Below are positions 34,099 to 44,302 of a DNA stretch of 64,000 bases, in pieces. Within the stretch, counting starts at the first letter, position 1; every line of letters starts with the position of its first letter. The translations under genes and the position numbers were made by a program. The stretch covers positions 1 through 64,000 of the forward strand of contig JALVJV010000016.1 in NCBI GenBank assembly GCA_027028145.1, in the 5' to 3' direction. This stretch comes from Archaeoglobaceae archaeon (GTDB lineage Archaea > Halobacteriota > Archaeoglobi > Archaeoglobales > Archaeoglobaceae). The notes beneath the pieces are model-generated. The model had not been told where the DNA came from. It did no database searches and worked only from the letters and a program-made list of their open reading frames with translations.

Positions 34099-35208
34099 AT
34101 GATAAAGCCGAGAGACGATAAGGACTTCCAAGCTTGCGGTCTTTTCGGAGTTATGGACAGAAGCGGCGAGAGGTTCAACGGGAAGATGGTCGTCGAAGCT
34201 ATGAAAAATATGCATGTTAGAGGAAACGGGCTTGGTGGCGGTTTCGCAGTTTACGGGCTTTATCCCGAATACAAAGATTACTACTGCCTCCACGTTATGA
34301 TCCAAGACTGGAACGAAGATGCAAAGAGGGAAGTTGACAAGTTCTTGGATGCGAACTTCGACATAGTTCACGATGAAGAGATTCCGACGAATGAAGATGC
34401 GAACGTTGTTAATCCTCCTCTGTTTTGGAGATATTTCGTATATCCTCAAAAGAAGGGAGACGATAAGAGGCTTTCAGATGACGATTACGTAATTAAAAAG
34501 GTTATGTATATTAATACCAAAATTAAAGATGCTTATGTTATCTCATCCGGTAAGAACATGGGTGTTTTTAAGGGAGTTGGCTTTCCGGAAGATATAGCGG
34601 AGTTCTTCATGGTTGAGAAGTATAAGGGATACATTTGGACAGCCCACAGCAGATTTCCAACTAACACACCCGGCTGGTGGGGTGGAGCACATCCGTTCTG
34701 CATTTTGGATTGGACCGTCGTTCACAACGGTGAGATCTCATCTTACGGCACCAACAAGCGTTACTTGGAGATGTTCGGCTACTACTGCACACTTCAAACC
34801 GATACTGAAGTCATGGCTTACGCCTTCGATCTCCTCATGAGAAGGCAGAAACTGCCGATTGAGATAGTCGCGAAGATCTTGGCTCCGCCGATGTGGGACA
34901 TAATCGACCACATGGATGAAAAGAGGAAGAAGCTTTACACGACTCTGAGGATGGTTTACGCCCCACTTCTCATAAACGGTCCTTGGACTGTGATAGTAGC
35001 TCATCACGGTGAGATGTTCGGATTAACGGATAGAATAAGGCTCAGACCCATAACCGCTGGAGAGAAGGGCGATCTCCTCTTCCTATCATCCGAGGAATCA
35101 GCTATAAGAGCCGTTTGTCCGAATTTGGATAGGGTTTGGACTCCTCACGGCGGCGAACCGGTGATCGGCAGGCTTAATGAAAAAGCTCTGAAGAAGGTGG
35201 TAGAATGA
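34099..35208 (+). CDS. glutamate synthase, glutamine amidotransferase subunit
   Basis: Class II glutaminase domain of an archaeal glutamate synthase split into three genes; releases ammonia from glutamine. It has 369 residues. After a 12-residue propeptide the nucleophile is Cys13 in the CGLFG motif; HSRFPTNTPGWWGGAHPF near 200 and HNGEISSYGTN near 225 are further signatures. The second of two close ATGs is chosen, six bases after GGGTGA. Its stop overlaps the start of the next gene by four bases. Confidence 0.92.
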   Translation: MIKPRDDKDFQACGLFGVMDRSGERFNGKMVVEAMKNMHVRGNGLGGGFAVYGLYPEYKDYYCLHVMIQDWNEDAKREVDKFLDANFDIVHDEEIPTNEDANVVNPPLFWRYFVYPQKKGDDKRLSDDDYVIKKVMYINTKIKDAYVISSGKNMGVFKGVGFPEDIAEFFMVEKYKGYIWTAHSRFPTNTPGWWGGAHPFCILDWTVVHNGEISSYGTNKRYLEMFGYYCTLQTDTEVMAYAFDLLMRRQKLPIEIVAKILAPPMWDIIDHMDEKRKKLYTTLRMVYAPLLINGPWTVIVAHHGEMFGLTDRIRLRPITAGEKGDLLFLSSEESAIRAVCPNLDRVWTPHGGEPVIGRLNEKALKKVVE

Positions 35209-36719
35209 AGTCCCATCTGCTACCGGATTTTATCGTCGAAAGGCTTGAGGATAGATGCAACAGGTGCGGGGTTTGTGTTAAGCAGTGCCCTTGGGGTGTT
35301 TACAGCTGGAACGATGACAAGACGGATATTTTGATCGATTACACCAAATGCGTCGGCTGTCAGAGGTGCGTCGTATATTGCCCGAACAACGCGCTCATAG
35401 TTAAGCCTTATTACGGAAGCTACCGCCCGAATGCCTATTGGACGAAGGAGGTAATTTCGGATATCAAAAAGCAGGCTGAGCAGGGTGGTGTTTTATTAGT
35501 TGGAACGGGTAGCGATCGTCCTTATAAGGTTTACTTCGATCACATCCTTCTGAACGCGTCTCAGGTTACAAATCCTTCGATCGATCCTCTGAGAGAGCCG
35601 ATGGAGTTGAGGACGTTTTTGGGCAGGAAGCCGGATCAGTTGGAGATCGAGATTAGGGATGACGACATCGAGATCAAAACCGAGTTGTATCCGAACTTGG
35701 TCGTGGAAACGCCCATACTCTTCGCGGGAATGAGCTACGGGGCTATAAGCAAGAACGCATTTTTAGCGCTTGCTATGGCTTCGAAGGAGTTCGGAACGCT
35801 GTTCTGCACTGGAGAAGGGGGATTGCCAAAAGACATGAGGGAAGAATACGGGCCGGTTGCGATAGTTCAGTGTGCAAGCGGTAGATTTGGAGTTGATCCC
35901 GAGTATTTGAACTGCGCGGCGGCGATAGAGATAAAGATCGGACAGGGAGCGAAGCCCGGAATCGGCGGACATCTGCCGGGAGAGAAGGTTACGGCTGAGA
36001 TATCGGCTACGAGGATGATCCCCGAAGGAACTGATGCCCTTTCGCCCGCACCTCATCACGACATCTACTCCATAGAAGACCTTTCGATGTTGATCTACGC
36101 TTTGAAGGAAGCTACGAATTACGAGAAGCCGGTTTTCGTTAAGATCGCCGCTGTTCACAACGTAGCCGCGATAGCGAGCGGAATCGTTAGGGCTGGAGCG
36201 GATGTTATCGTAATAGATGGTTTCAGAGGTGGAACTGGTGCTTCGCCTAAGGTTATGAGAGATCACGTCGGAATTCCGATCGAGATGGCAATAGCTGCAG
36301 TCGATCAAAGGCTAAGGGAAGAGGGAATCAGACACAAGTGCTCGATAATCGCGAGCGGCGGAATCAGGTGCTCAGCCGACGTTGTTAAGGCTATTGCTTT
36401 GGGTGCGGATGCTGTCTACATAGGAACGGCAGCACTGATTGCATTAGGCTGTACAATGTGTCAGAAGTGCTACACGGGCAAATGTGCATGGGGAATATGC
36501 ACTCAGGATCCGAACTTAGCCAAGAGGTTGAATCCGAAGGAAGGGGCGAAGAGGTTGGTAAATCTCCTCAGAGCTTGGAGTTTAGAGATCAAGGACATGC
36601 TCGGCGGTATGGGTATAAACGCTATAGAAAGCCTTAGAGGAAACAGGGAGCATTTGAGAGGAATCGGCTTGGAAGATTGGGAGCTTAGAGTTTTGGGCAT
36701 TAAGGGGGCGGGAGAATGA
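35205..36719 (+). CDS. glutamate synthase, ferredoxin-fused FMN synthase subunit
   Basis: Central catalytic subunit making glutamate from 2-oxoglutarate and ammonia. It has 504 residues. The N-terminus carries two 4Fe-4S ferredoxin motifs (CNRCGVCVKQCP near 18-29 and CVGCQRCVVYCP near 47-58), then the FMN barrel with GGTGASP near 345. The 3Fe-4S loop GCTMCQKCYTGKCAWGIC is near 410. The fused ferredoxin suggests electrons arrive from ferredoxin rather than NADPH. It is coupled to its neighbours on both sides by 4-base overlaps. Confidence 0.95.
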   Translation: MKSHLLPDFIVERLEDRCNRCGVCVKQCPWGVYSWNDDKTDILIDYTKCVGCQRCVVYCPNNALIVKPYYGSYRPNAYWTKEVISDIKKQAEQGGVLLVGTGSDRPYKVYFDHILLNASQVTNPSIDPLREPMELRTFLGRKPDQLEIEIRDDDIEIKTELYPNLVVETPILFAGMSYGAISKNAFLALAMASKEFGTLFCTGEGGLPKDMREEYGPVAIVQCASGRFGVDPEYLNCAAAIEIKIGQGAKPGIGGHLPGEKVTAEISATRMIPEGTDALSPAPHHDIYSIEDLSMLIYALKEATNYEKPVFVKIAAVHNVAAIASGIVRAGADVIVIDGFRGGTGASPKVMRDHVGIPIEMAIAAVDQRLREEGIRHKCSIIASGGIRCSADVVKAIALGADAVYIGTAALIALGCTMCQKCYTGKCAWGICTQDPNLAKRLNPKEGAKRLVNLLRAWSLEIKDMLGGMGINAIESLRGNREHLRGIGLEDWELRVLGIKGAGE

Positions 36720-37552
36720 GGTTCGTCGATTCATACCTTGAAGGAGTTCGCAAGATCGACGAGATCATAAAATACGCGAAGATTGAAGGAGAAGTTGCCG
36801 AGATAGACGCCAGAGATCTCAAACATAAAGAGCTGAATGATCTGATGAGGGAATGTGTGCTCAGAGGGGCAAGGAAGCTAATACTGAAGAACGTTTGCGG
36901 GCAGAGATACATAGGCACAAGATTGTTCTTTAATCCCGGAGTTAACGTTGAGATTATAATTTACGGGACTCCCGGCAACGACTTGGGAGCATTCTTAAGC
37001 GGGCATCGCATAGTTGTTTACGGAAACGCGCAGGATGGGGTTGGCAACACTATGGACAGCGGGGAGATAATAGTGCACGGAAGAGCTGGAGATGTAGTTG
37101 CAATGGCTATGAGAGGTGGAAAGATCTTCATAAGGGACAGCGTAGGGTATAGGACGGCAATTCACATGAAGGAGTATAAAGAGCGAATCCCCCTGCTTGT
37201 GATAGGAGGAACCGCTCAGGATTTCTTGGGAGAATACATGGCCGGAGGCAGAGTCGTTCTCTTGGGTTTGAACCTCAAAAACGGGAAGCACAGAAGCCAT
37301 TACATCGGAACCGGAATGCACGGCGGGATAATATATCTCAGAGGCAAAGTGGAAGATTATCAGCTTGGAAAAGAAGTTGGAGTAGTAGACATGGAGCAAG
37401 AAGATTGGAAATTCTTGGAAAAAGTCGTTGAGGAATTCTGTGGGCATTTTGGCAATGAAATAAAGGTTGATAAAGACGAAATATTAGGTGGAAAATTCAT
37501 GAAGCTTATTCCGGTTACTAAGAGACCATACGGAAAGATATACGCGTATTGA
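36716..37552 (+). CDS. glutamate synthase, GXGXG-domain subunit
   Basis: Structural alpha-subunit C-terminal domain found as a separate 278-residue protein in archaea. Repeated glycine-containing turns (YGTPGNDLGAFLSG, GNAQDGVGNTMDSG, HGRAGDVVAMAMRGG) form the right-handed beta-helix. It completes the three-gene operon and starts at the overlapping ATGA. A T-rich tract after the stop (37551-37569) probably terminates the operon. Confidence 0.93.
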   Translation: MRFVDSYLEGVRKIDEIIKYAKIEGEVAEIDARDLKHKELNDLMRECVLRGARKLILKNVCGQRYIGTRLFFNPGVNVEIIIYGTPGNDLGAFLSGHRIVVYGNAQDGVGNTMDSGEIIVHGRAGDVVAMAMRGGKIFIRDSVGYRTAIHMKEYKERIPLLVIGGTAQDFLGEYMAGGRVVLLGLNLKNGKHRSHYIGTGMHGGIIYLRGKVEDYQLGKEVGVVDMEQEDWKFLEKVVEEFCGHFGNEIKVDKDEILGGKFMKLIPVTKRPYGKIYAY

Positions 37553-37623
37553 TTTTTATATTCTTTTTCATGCTGAGAAAAATTAAAAAACTGCGTTGCC
37601 GTTCGTGAGCGAGCGTTGATTGA

Positions 37624-38508
37624 TCAGTAGCCGATCTCCTTGAGCCTTTCTCTCAAAATTTCGGCGGATCTCCTCAGAGCTTGAAGCTCCTCTTCAGTGA
37701 AATCGTATTCTACGATCTTTTCGACTCCGTTTCTACCCAAAATAACCGGAACGCCGACGGCTACATCTCTTATGCCGAACTCACCCTGCAAAACGACGCT
37801 CGTCGGAATCTCCTCCTTCGTATCCTCCAATACCGCTTTCACCATCTTGTATATGCATACAGCCGGCCCGTAAATCGTCGCCCCCTTCCTTTTAATAACC
37901 TCCGCGGCTATGAACCTCGCCTCCTCCACGGCCTTGTCCAAATCCACATCGCCCTCGACTTCGGCGATGCTCTTCGGCAGAAACATCGAATCGCCGTGTT
38001 CTCCCATCATGAAAACCTTCCTCGGCTTCCCGCCCATGGCAACTATCCTCTCCCTGAGCCTCGCGGTATCAAGCAGGTTACCCATACCGAACACCTCATT
38101 CCTCGGCTTTCCTGTTTCCTTCCACATTACGTATGTCATCACATCCATCGGATTCGTAACCACGAGGATCTTGCTCTCCGGAGCGTTTTGCATGATCTTC
38201 TTCGCAACATCCCTAATTATCTCCGCATTCTTCGTAGCCAGATCGAGTCTGCTCATCCCCGGCTTTCTGGCCAATCCGGCAGTGACGACGATTATATCGC
38301 TATCTTTAAGCAATCCGAAATCCGTTCCACCCACGATCTTCGGATATCTATCCAAAGCGGATGCCGCATGGGACAGATCCATGGCTTCTCCGATCGCCAA
38401 ATCCTCGACGATATCCACGAGCGCGATCTCGTCTACATCCATGTGCTGAATGCACGTGAACGCAGAAGCCGAACCTACCCTTCCGGCTCCGACGAATCCT
38501 ATCTTCAT
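37624..38508 (-). CDS. mdh: malate dehydrogenase (LDH-like)
   Basis: NAD(P)-dependent oxidation of malate to oxaloacetate. It has 294 residues: Rossmann loop GAGRVGSASAF (7-17), substrate arginine region GLARKPGMSRLDL near 77-89, VTNPMDVMTYV near 116, and catalytic histidine in MGEHGDSMF near 169. It matches the short Archaeoglobus enzyme. CATATTTATATC at about 38529-38540 on the minus strand is the TATA box for a leaderless transcript. Confidence 0.95.
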   Translation of the reverse strand: MKIGFVGAGRVGSASAFTCIQHMDVDEIALVDIVEDLAIGEAMDLSHAASALDRYPKIVGGTDFGLLKDSDIIVVTAGLARKPGMSRLDLATKNAEIIRDVAKKIMQNAPESKILVVTNPMDVMTYVMWKETGKPRNEVFGMGNLLDTARLRERIVAMGGKPRKVFMMGEHGDSMFLPKSIAEVEGDVDLDKAVEEARFIAAEVIKRKGATIYGPAVCIYKMVKAVLEDTKEEIPTSVVLQGEFGIRDVAVGVPVILGRNGVEKIVEYDFTEEELQALRRSAEILRERLKEIGY

Positions 38509-38574
38509 AAAATTCGGCTAAACGGCTGGAGATATAAATATGCTGTCCCAAGGGTGATTCCGTTGTCGATGACT

Positions 38575-38639
38575 TTTAAAATTTAATTAAATTTTTAAAT
38601 ATTTTAAATTTATTTTTATTTTTTAAATTCATAAAGAAT
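38575..38639. other. A+T-only intergenic tract
   Basis: About 65 bases of nearly pure A and T between the 3' end of the flavoprotein gene and the 5' side of mdh, both on the minus strand. It probably holds the terminator of the upstream gene. No coding potential. Confidence 0.5.
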
Positions 38640-40313
38640 TTACCAGAACCAGAAAGCCATACCGCCTTCCATAACCTTTACATCCTTGAATCCGTAACCT
38701 TCGAGTATCCTCTGCGCATCGTATGCTCTGCTACCGATCTGGCAAATGATGACTATCTCCTTATCTCTCGGAATCTTGTCGATGTTTTCTCTGAGCTCTT
38801 CAAGCGGGATTCTCAGCAACCTCGGATCTTCGATCTTCTTGAACTTCCTGAACTCCTCATCGCTCCTTATGTCGAGCAGAACGATATCTTCACCTCTCTC
38901 AAGCTTTTCCTTGACTTCGAAGCTTGAAATCGTCTTGTATAGTCCGTCTCTCTTGTTTCTCGCAACGTTCGCGGCATGGATTAATGTATCGATGGCAGTT
39001 GAGTATGGCGGAGCGTAAGCCAAGTCGAAGTTGGCTAAGTCATCTATCGTAGCACCCATCTGAATTGCCGTGGCTACGATATCGATCCTCTTATCAACAA
39101 CACCCCAGCCGACCATCTGTGCTCCCAAAAGCTTGCCGGTCTTCGCATCTGCAATGAGCTTGATTCTTATCGGCTTCTGTCCGGGCATAAAGTGAGCCCT
39201 ATCCGGACCGGGGCACAGAGCGGTGATGACATCGTATCCCAATTCCTTAGCCTGCTTCTCCGTTAGTCCAGTCCTCGCAACGTTCAAATCGAACACCTTG
39301 AAGATCGTAGTCCCTACGACTCCGGGGAACGTCGATTTTCCTCCCGTTACGTTGTCTCCTATCACCCTTCCGTGCTTGTTGGCTGTAGAGCCGAGAGGAA
39401 TGAAAACCGGCTTGCCGGTAATGAGATGAATGTTCTCAACGCAATCTCCACCAGCATATATGTTCTCATCGGAAGTCTGAAGATAACTGTTCACCTTTAT
39501 AGCTCCGGTTTCTCCGATTTCAAGTCCGCAGGCTTTGGCTAAATCCACGTTCGGTCTAACTCCGACCGCCATCAGAACCAAATTGGCTTCTATCTCCTTC
39601 GTTCCGTCAACCTTAACTCCGGCAACTCTTCCATCCTTCGCAATTATCTCGGTAACCCTGCTTCCGGTCAAAATCTTGACACCCTTATCCGCTAAGTAGC
39701 TCTGAACGAGCATAGCCATTTCCTTGTCAAGCAAAGCCGGCAATACGTGATCTAAAAGCTCAACGATGGTAACCTCAACGTCCAAGTTCGATAGAGCTTC
39801 GGCTGTCTCCATTCCTATTAAACCACCGCCTATTATGACGGCCTTCTCCAAAATCCCTTCATCCCACATATCGAGGATCTTCTCGGCATCTTCCGGATCG
39901 AAGAGAGTAACCACTCCTTCGGCGTCAGCATTGGGTAAATTCAGTCTGATAGGCTTTGCTCCGGTTGCGAGGACAAGATAATCGTATGGAATCTCATCTT
40001 CGCCACCGTCTTTCTTAGTGATCTTAACGACCTTCTTCTCTCTATCAATTTCGGTGGCTTTTGTTTCAGTAAGAATGTCGATGTTCTTGATCTTTTTGAA
40101 GTATTGAGCATCCCTAACAACTCCAGCCAAAGTCTTCCTCAGATCATCGAGTTCGTTGACAATTCCGCCAACGTAATATGGCAAACCACACCTGCCCAAG
40201 GATGGATATCTGCCGGCATCTATAACGGTAATTTCAGCTTCCGGATCTCTTCTCCTCGCTCTGCAAGCGGCTTTAAGCCCGCAAGCACCGCCACCAATGA
40301 CTACGATTTTCAT
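38640..40313 (-). CDS. CoA-disulfide reductase / NADH oxidase-like flavoprotein with rhodanese domain
   Basis: FAD-dependent pyridine nucleotide-disulfide oxidoreductase, 557 residues from the first Met that fits the FAD motif (MKIVVIGGGACGLKA). The redox cysteine lies in SLGRCGLPYYVGG near 42. NAD site IIGGGLIGMETAEAL is near 160. The last 90 residues are a rhodanese domain with active cysteine in CQIGSRAYDA. Such fusions reduce CoA disulfide, persulfides or polysulfide. The frame opens 18 codons upstream but that extension would precede the conserved start. Confidence 0.92.
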   Translation of the reverse strand: MKIVVIGGGACGLKAACRARRRDPEAEITVIDAGRYPSLGRCGLPYYVGGIVNELDDLRKTLAGVVRDAQYFKKIKNIDILTETKATEIDREKKVVKITKKDGGEDEIPYDYLVLATGAKPIRLNLPNADAEGVVTLFDPEDAEKILDMWDEGILEKAVIIGGGLIGMETAEALSNLDVEVTIVELLDHVLPALLDKEMAMLVQSYLADKGVKILTGSRVTEIIAKDGRVAGVKVDGTKEIEANLVLMAVGVRPNVDLAKACGLEIGETGAIKVNSYLQTSDENIYAGGDCVENIHLITGKPVFIPLGSTANKHGRVIGDNVTGGKSTFPGVVGTTIFKVFDLNVARTGLTEKQAKELGYDVITALCPGPDRAHFMPGQKPIRIKLIADAKTGKLLGAQMVGWGVVDKRIDIVATAIQMGATIDDLANFDLAYAPPYSTAIDTLIHAANVARNKRDGLYKTISSFEVKEKLERGEDIVLLDIRSDEEFRKFKKIEDPRLLRIPLEELRENIDKIPRDKEIVIICQIGSRAYDAQRILEGYGFKDVKVMEGGMAFWFW

Positions 40314-40401
40314 GGGCTTGCGTTTGAGTTCAGTTAAATAAAATTTTATCTTCAAGACAGATTTCAAAAAGCTTTAACTGAACGTATGTGAACATCAGGC
40401 T

Positions 40402-41379
40402 GTGAACGTAGTTACGTTCTCAAGAAACGTGTTCATCCCTCTCACGAACGCCTGCAGGAACAGGTGCGCCTACTGCGGTTTTAGATCGGATGAGCGTAGG
40501 TTGATGACGCCGAATGAAGTCCGTTCGCTGTTGGCTAAAGCCAAGAATGCCAGCGAAGCTTTGTTCACGTTCGGCGAAAAGCCGGATGTTTACGACGATA
40601 TAATGAAAAAGCTCAAAGCGATGGGATACTCAAGCTTCTTGGAATACGTAAGGGATATGAACGAGCTAGCCGTTGGAATGGGTCTTCTCCCGCACACGAA
40701 CGCCGGAGTTTTAAGCTACAACGAATTAAAGATGCTCAAGCCTTGGAATGCGAGCATGGGTCTTATGCTTGAACAAGCGGTTGAGTTGGAATGTCACGCT
40801 TTGAGCCCGGGAAAAAAGCCGGAAGTTAGGATAAAGACGATAAAGAACGCCGGAAAATTGCGGATCCCTTTTACCACCGGCATATTGGTTGGGATCGGCG
40901 AAACCCACTACGATCGTATCTACTCTCTCGAAGTTATCGCAGATATACACGAGAACTACGGGCACATTCAGGAGGTTATAATCCAAGGTTTCAGCCCTAA
41001 GAAAGGGACGCCGATGGAAAACTGGAAACCGCCATCCGATGAAGAACTGCTGAGAGTTGTTAAGGATGCGAGGAGAATTCTGCCAAAAGATGTCCCTATC
41101 CAGATACCACCGAATTTGGTAAGAGATGTGTATCCGTTTATTAAAGCCGGGGCAAGAGATTTGGGCGGAATTTCTGAAGTCACTCCGGATTACATAAATC
41201 CTGAACATCCTTGGCCATCTATAGAGGAGCTTAAGGCGAGTTTAAGGGGCGAGTTTTCTCTGAGGGAAAGGTTGCCGATCTATCCGAAGTTCGTCAGGCT
41301 GGGATGGTTTAGCGATGAGATTTCGAGCCTGATTGGTAAGCTTGCGGATGAAGAGGGATTCAGATGCTCGAATATTTAG
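40402..41379 (+). CDS. cofG: deazaflavin (F420/FO) synthase subunit CofG
   Basis: Radical SAM enzyme that, with CofH, makes the FO chromophore of coenzyme F420. It has 325 residues with the cluster motif [10 protein letters not shown] (residues 18-27). The start is GTG, with CAGG upstream. It overlaps cofH by 16 bases. F420 is the hydride carrier of methanogens and Archaeoglobi. Confidence 0.96.
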   Translation: MNVVTFSRNVFIPLTNACRNRCAYCGFRSDERRLMTPNEVRSLLAKAKNASEALFTFGEKPDVYDDIMKKLKAMGYSSFLEYVRDMNELAVGMGLLPHTNAGVLSYNELKMLKPWNASMGLMLEQAVELECHALSPGKKPEVRIKTIKNAGKLRIPFTTGILVGIGETHYDRIYSLEVIADIHENYGHIQEVIIQGFSPKKGTPMENWKPPSDEELLRVVKDARRILPKDVPIQIPPNLVRDVYPFIKAGARDLGGISEVTPDYINPEHPWPSIEELKASLRGEFSLRERLPIYPKFVRLGWFSDEISSLIGKLADEEGFRCSNI

Positions 41380-42371
41380 AACTTCTCAAAGATCCGTTCG
41401 AAACTTTTAAGATTGCAGACGAACTTAGGGAGAAAGCAGTTGGAGATGTCGTGACGTTCGTAGTCAACAGAAACGTAAACTTCACAGATATATGCGTAAA
41501 CAGATGCAAATTCTGTGCTTTTAGCAATCGAAAAAAGTTCCTACTTACGCTCGATGAGATAAAGAGTAAGGTTAGAGAAGCGGTCGAATACGGTTGCACC
41601 GAAGTTTGCATTCAAGGAGGACTGCTTCCGAATGCCAAATTGGACTTCTACATTTCGATACTCGAAGCCGTTAGAGATGTGAGTGAAGACATACACGTTC
41701 ACGCATTTTCACCCATGGAAGTTTATCACATGGCTAAGAACAGCGGTTTGAGCATTAAAGAAACTTTGAATGAGCTAAAAAAAGCGGGATTGGATTCGAT
41801 GCCCGGCACAGCCGCCGAGATCTTAGATGATAGCATAAGAAAGCAGATATGCCCGGATAAGATCACGACATCCCAATGGATCGAAATAATAACGACAGCG
41901 CACAAACTCGGGATTCCGACGACTGCGACAATGATGTTCGGACATATAGAAAGCTGGGAGCACAGGATCAAGCATCTGCTGATCGTAAAGGAGATTCAAA
42001 GAAAGACTGGCGGCTTTACCGAATTCATCCCGCTTCCGTTCATGACGAAGAACAACGAACTCGGAAAAATCGTTAAGGGAAGCTCGGGCTTCGAAGATCT
42101 GTTAGTAATCGCCATTTCGAGAATAATTTTATATCCAGAAATTAAGAACATCCAAGCTTCGTGGGTTAAGTTAGGCGTAAAGCTTGCTCAGGTGGCTTTA
42201 CATGTTGGAGCGAACGATCTGGGCGGAACCTTGATGGAGGAGAACATTTCGAAAGCGGCTGGAGCTACGAGCGGGGAGTTTTTGCCGAAGGAGGAGATGA
42301 TCAGAATAATCGAATCTGCCGGCAGGATTCCAAAGCAGAGGGATACCCTATACAACATCCTAAGCCCTTAA
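41364..42371 (+). CDS. cofH: deazaflavin (F420/FO) synthase subunit CofH
   Basis: Radical SAM partner of CofG, acting on tyrosine to supply the hydroxyphenyl part of FO. It has 335 residues with [12 protein letters not shown] (cluster motif near residues 49-60) and [16 protein letters not shown] near 288, both typical. It is the second gene of the cofGH operon and converges on a cyclophilin-like gene, overlapping its end by 12 bases. Confidence 0.96.
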   Translation: MLEYLELLKDPFETFKIADELREKAVGDVVTFVVNRNVNFTDICVNRCKFCAFSNRKKFLLTLDEIKSKVREAVEYGCTEVCIQGGLLPNAKLDFYISILEAVRDVSEDIHVHAFSPMEVYHMAKNSGLSIKETLNELKKAGLDSMPGTAAEILDDSIRKQICPDKITTSQWIEIITTAHKLGIPTTATMMFGHIESWEHRIKHLLIVKEIQRKTGGFTEFIPLPFMTKNNELGKIVKGSSGFEDLLVIAISRIILYPEIKNIQASWVKLGVKLAQVALHVGANDLGGTLMEENISKAAGATSGEFLPKEEMIRIIESAGRIPKQRDTLYNILSP

Positions 42372-42746
42372 AATCTCGATTTCATCTCCATCTTCAGCTT
42401 TCTTAAACTCTTCCAAATCTCCCAAAACTTTACCAATCACGTTTACCGCACTTGCCGGGCGGATAGCATCGTCGCTGATCGGAGTTTTGCCGAAGAATAT
42501 GCATATAGCTCTGCCGGGAATCCAGTATGCCAAATCTCCCAACTCGACGATTTCTTTCGAGTTCTCTTCGATATCGATTTCAATGTCGGTTTCAAAATAG
42601 ATCTCGTCACCCCACCTGTTAACGATACCTCTTATTGGTAGAGCATCGACTATCGCCTTAACAGTCTTCGGAGCCAGATTATCGTATAATTCGGCTTTCC
42701 TCTCAATTACGCTATCCTTAGTTTTAATTCTTATCAGAACTTCCAT
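42360..42746 (-). CDS. cyclophilin-like fold protein
   Basis: A 128-residue small beta-barrel protein of the archaeal/bacterial cyclophilin-like group (DUF369-type): [21 protein letters not shown] near residues 21-41, WGDEIYFE near 45, [20 protein letters not shown] near 71-90. The region where true cyclophilins keep their catalytic arginine differs, so isomerase activity is doubtful. It stands between cofH and tRNA-Leu. Confidence 0.82.
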   Translation of the reverse strand: MEVLIRIKTKDSVIERKAELYDNLAPKTVKAIVDALPIRGIVNRWGDEIYFETDIEIDIEENSKEIVELGDLAYWIPGRAICIFFGKTPISDDAIRPASAVNVIGKVLGDLEEFKKAEDGDEIEILRA

Positions 42747-42795
42747 GTTTGGGATTTCGCATTTAAGACCTTTAACATTTCTGAAGATTGAAAAG

Positions 42796-42880
42796 TGCGG
42801 GGGGAGGGATTTGAACCCTCGAACCCCTACGGGACGGGACCCTGAATCCCGCGCCTTTGTCCTGACTCGGCAACCCCCGC
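42796..42880 (-). tRNA. tRNA-Leu (anticodon CAG)
   Basis: On the minus strand, acceptor GCGGGGG pairs with CCCCCGC, anticodon stem CGGGA/TCCCG holds TTCAGGG with CAG, a long variable arm follows, and the T-arm is GAGGG-TTCAAAT-CCCTC. It is 85 bases with no intron. Confidence 0.96.
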
Positions 42881-42883
42881 TTA

Positions 42884-42927
42884 TGCAACGTTACACCTTT
42901 AGATATTTGACGTTTTTGCAAAGTTAC
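42884..42927. promoter_or_regulatory. paired TGCAA(C/A)GTTAC elements between tRNA-Leu and thiC
   Basis: TGCAACGTTAC (42884-42894) and TGCAAAGTTAC (42917-42927) are direct repeats with starts 33 bases apart, about three helix turns. The first extends to a near palindrome TGCAACGTTACA. They may be operator sites for thiC, whose probable TATA box is near 42981-42989, or may belong to the tRNA-Leu promoter on the other strand. Confidence 0.35.
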
Positions 42928-43012
42928 GCAAACCAAAAATTATCATGAAAAATACTGTTAATTAGGGCTAAGATCGGCAAACTATTTATTGAATTTTGGC
43001 AAAATCCCTTCG

Positions 43013-44302
43013 ATGGAAACTCTAATGGAGATGGCTAAGAAGGGTAAAGCTCCGGAGTGGCTTAAGGATGTTGCGGAATACGAAGGAGTCGAGTTGAATT
43101 TACTCATCAAGCTAATCGCCAAGGGAGAGGTTGTAGTTCCGAGAAATGTTAGGAAAGAGGATGGATTTAAGCCGAGAGCTATAGGTAGATTGATGAAAAC
43201 TAAAGTTAATGCCAACGTTGGAACTTCGATCGATTACGTTAACGTCGATGAGGAGGTTGAAAAGGCTATAGTCGCACAGAAGTATGGAGCAGATGCGATC
43301 ATGGATCTATCCACAGCCGGAGATTTGGATTACATAAGGAGGAGAATTATGGATGCCGTAGATGTTCCCTTCGGAACCGTTCCCATTTATCAGTCCGCGA
43401 GAATGGCGAAGGTCGTTGTGGATATGGATGAGGATCACTTCTTCAAATCCGTCGAAAAGCATGCTAAGGATGGAGTCGATTTCATGACCATACATGCCGG
43501 AGTGAATTGGACGACCGTGGAGAGGCTTAAGAAGAGCAGGCGATTGCTCGGAGTTGTCAGTAGGGGTGGTGCAATAATAATCGGCTGGATGTTGCACAAC
43601 GAGAAGGAGAATCCGTATTACGCAAACTTCGATTATCTGCTTGAAATTTTGAAGGAATACGACGTTACTATAAGCTTGGGAGATGCATTCAGACCGGGTT
43701 GCCTGCACGATGCGAGCGATAGGGCGAAATTTATGGAATTTATAATGCTTGGAGAGTTGGTTGAGAAGTGCAGAGAAGCCGGAGTTCAAGCTATCGTCGA
43801 AGGCCCGGGCCACGTGCCTTTGGATGAGATTGAGACATCGGTTAAAGCGATGAAGTTCGTAACGAAGAACGCCCCGCTGTATCTGCTCGGACCCCTCGTT
43901 ACGGACATAGCCGCCGGCTACGATCACATCGCCGGAGCCATTGGAGCGGCAGTTGCCGGAATGGCCGGAGCGGACTTCATATGCTACGTCACACCTTCCG
44001 AACACCTCGCCTTGCCGACAGTTGAAGATGTAAAGGAAGGTGTCGTAGCGGCGAAGATCGCCGCACATGCCGTTGATCTGATCAAGGAAGGGCAGAGGGA
44101 GAGGGCGAGGCAGATAGACTACATGATGTCTTTGGCGAGGAAGAAGTTCGACTGGGAAACACAGTTCAAGCTTGCGATAGATCCGGAGAAGGCGAGAAGT
44201 ATATGGGAAAGAAGGAAGTCGAAGAGCGGAGCATGTAGCATGTGCGGAGATCTATGTGCGATAAAATTGGTTCAGAGAGCTTTCGAAGGAAAGGATGATT
44301 AA
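43013..44302 (+). CDS. thiC: phosphomethylpyrimidine synthase ThiC
   Basis: Radical SAM enzyme rearranging aminoimidazole ribotide to the thiamin pyrimidine. From the ATG it has 429 residues; a TTG eight codons upstream is less likely. The metal and substrate site [11 protein letters not shown] near residue 263 and [19 protein letters not shown] near 290 are intact. The C-terminal cluster motif is CSMCGDLC, C-x2-C-x3-C, one residue shorter than the usual bacterial C-x2-C-x4-C. No thiamin riboswitch is recognisable in the short upstream region. Confidence 0.95.
   Translation: METLMEMAKKGKAPEWLKDVAEYEGVELNLLIKLIAKGEVVVPRNVRKEDGFKPRAIGRLMKTKVNANVGTSIDYVNVDEEVEKAIVAQKYGADAIMDLSTAGDLDYIRRRIMDAVDVPFGTVPIYQSARMAKVVVDMDEDHFFKSVEKHAKDGVDFMTIHAGVNWTTVERLKKSRRLLGVVSRGGAIIIGWMLHNEKENPYYANFDYLLEILKEYDVTISLGDAFRPGCLHDASDRAKFMEFIMLGELVEKCREAGVQAIVEGPGHVPLDEIETSVKAMKFVTKNAPLYLLGPLVTDIAAGYDHIAGAIGAAVAGMAGADFICYVTPSEHLALPTVEDVKEGVVAAKIAAHAVDLIKEGQRERARQIDYMMSLARKKFDWETQFKLAIDPEKARSIWERRKSKSGACSMCGDLCAIKLVQRAFEGKDD

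Noticed and set aside
37681-38586. 301-codon plus-strand frame opposite mdh
   Set aside because: Malate dehydrogenase motifs are complete on the minus strand; the mirror frame has low-complexity, arginine- and histidine-rich sequence.
42881-43012. Possible TPP riboswitch before thiC
   Set aside because: The region is short and AT-rich and lacks the conserved CUGAGA-type core; the expected leaderless start leaves no room.
43307-44068. 253-codon minus-strand frame inside thiC
   Set aside because: Same reason: the conserved ThiC protein is on the plus strand.
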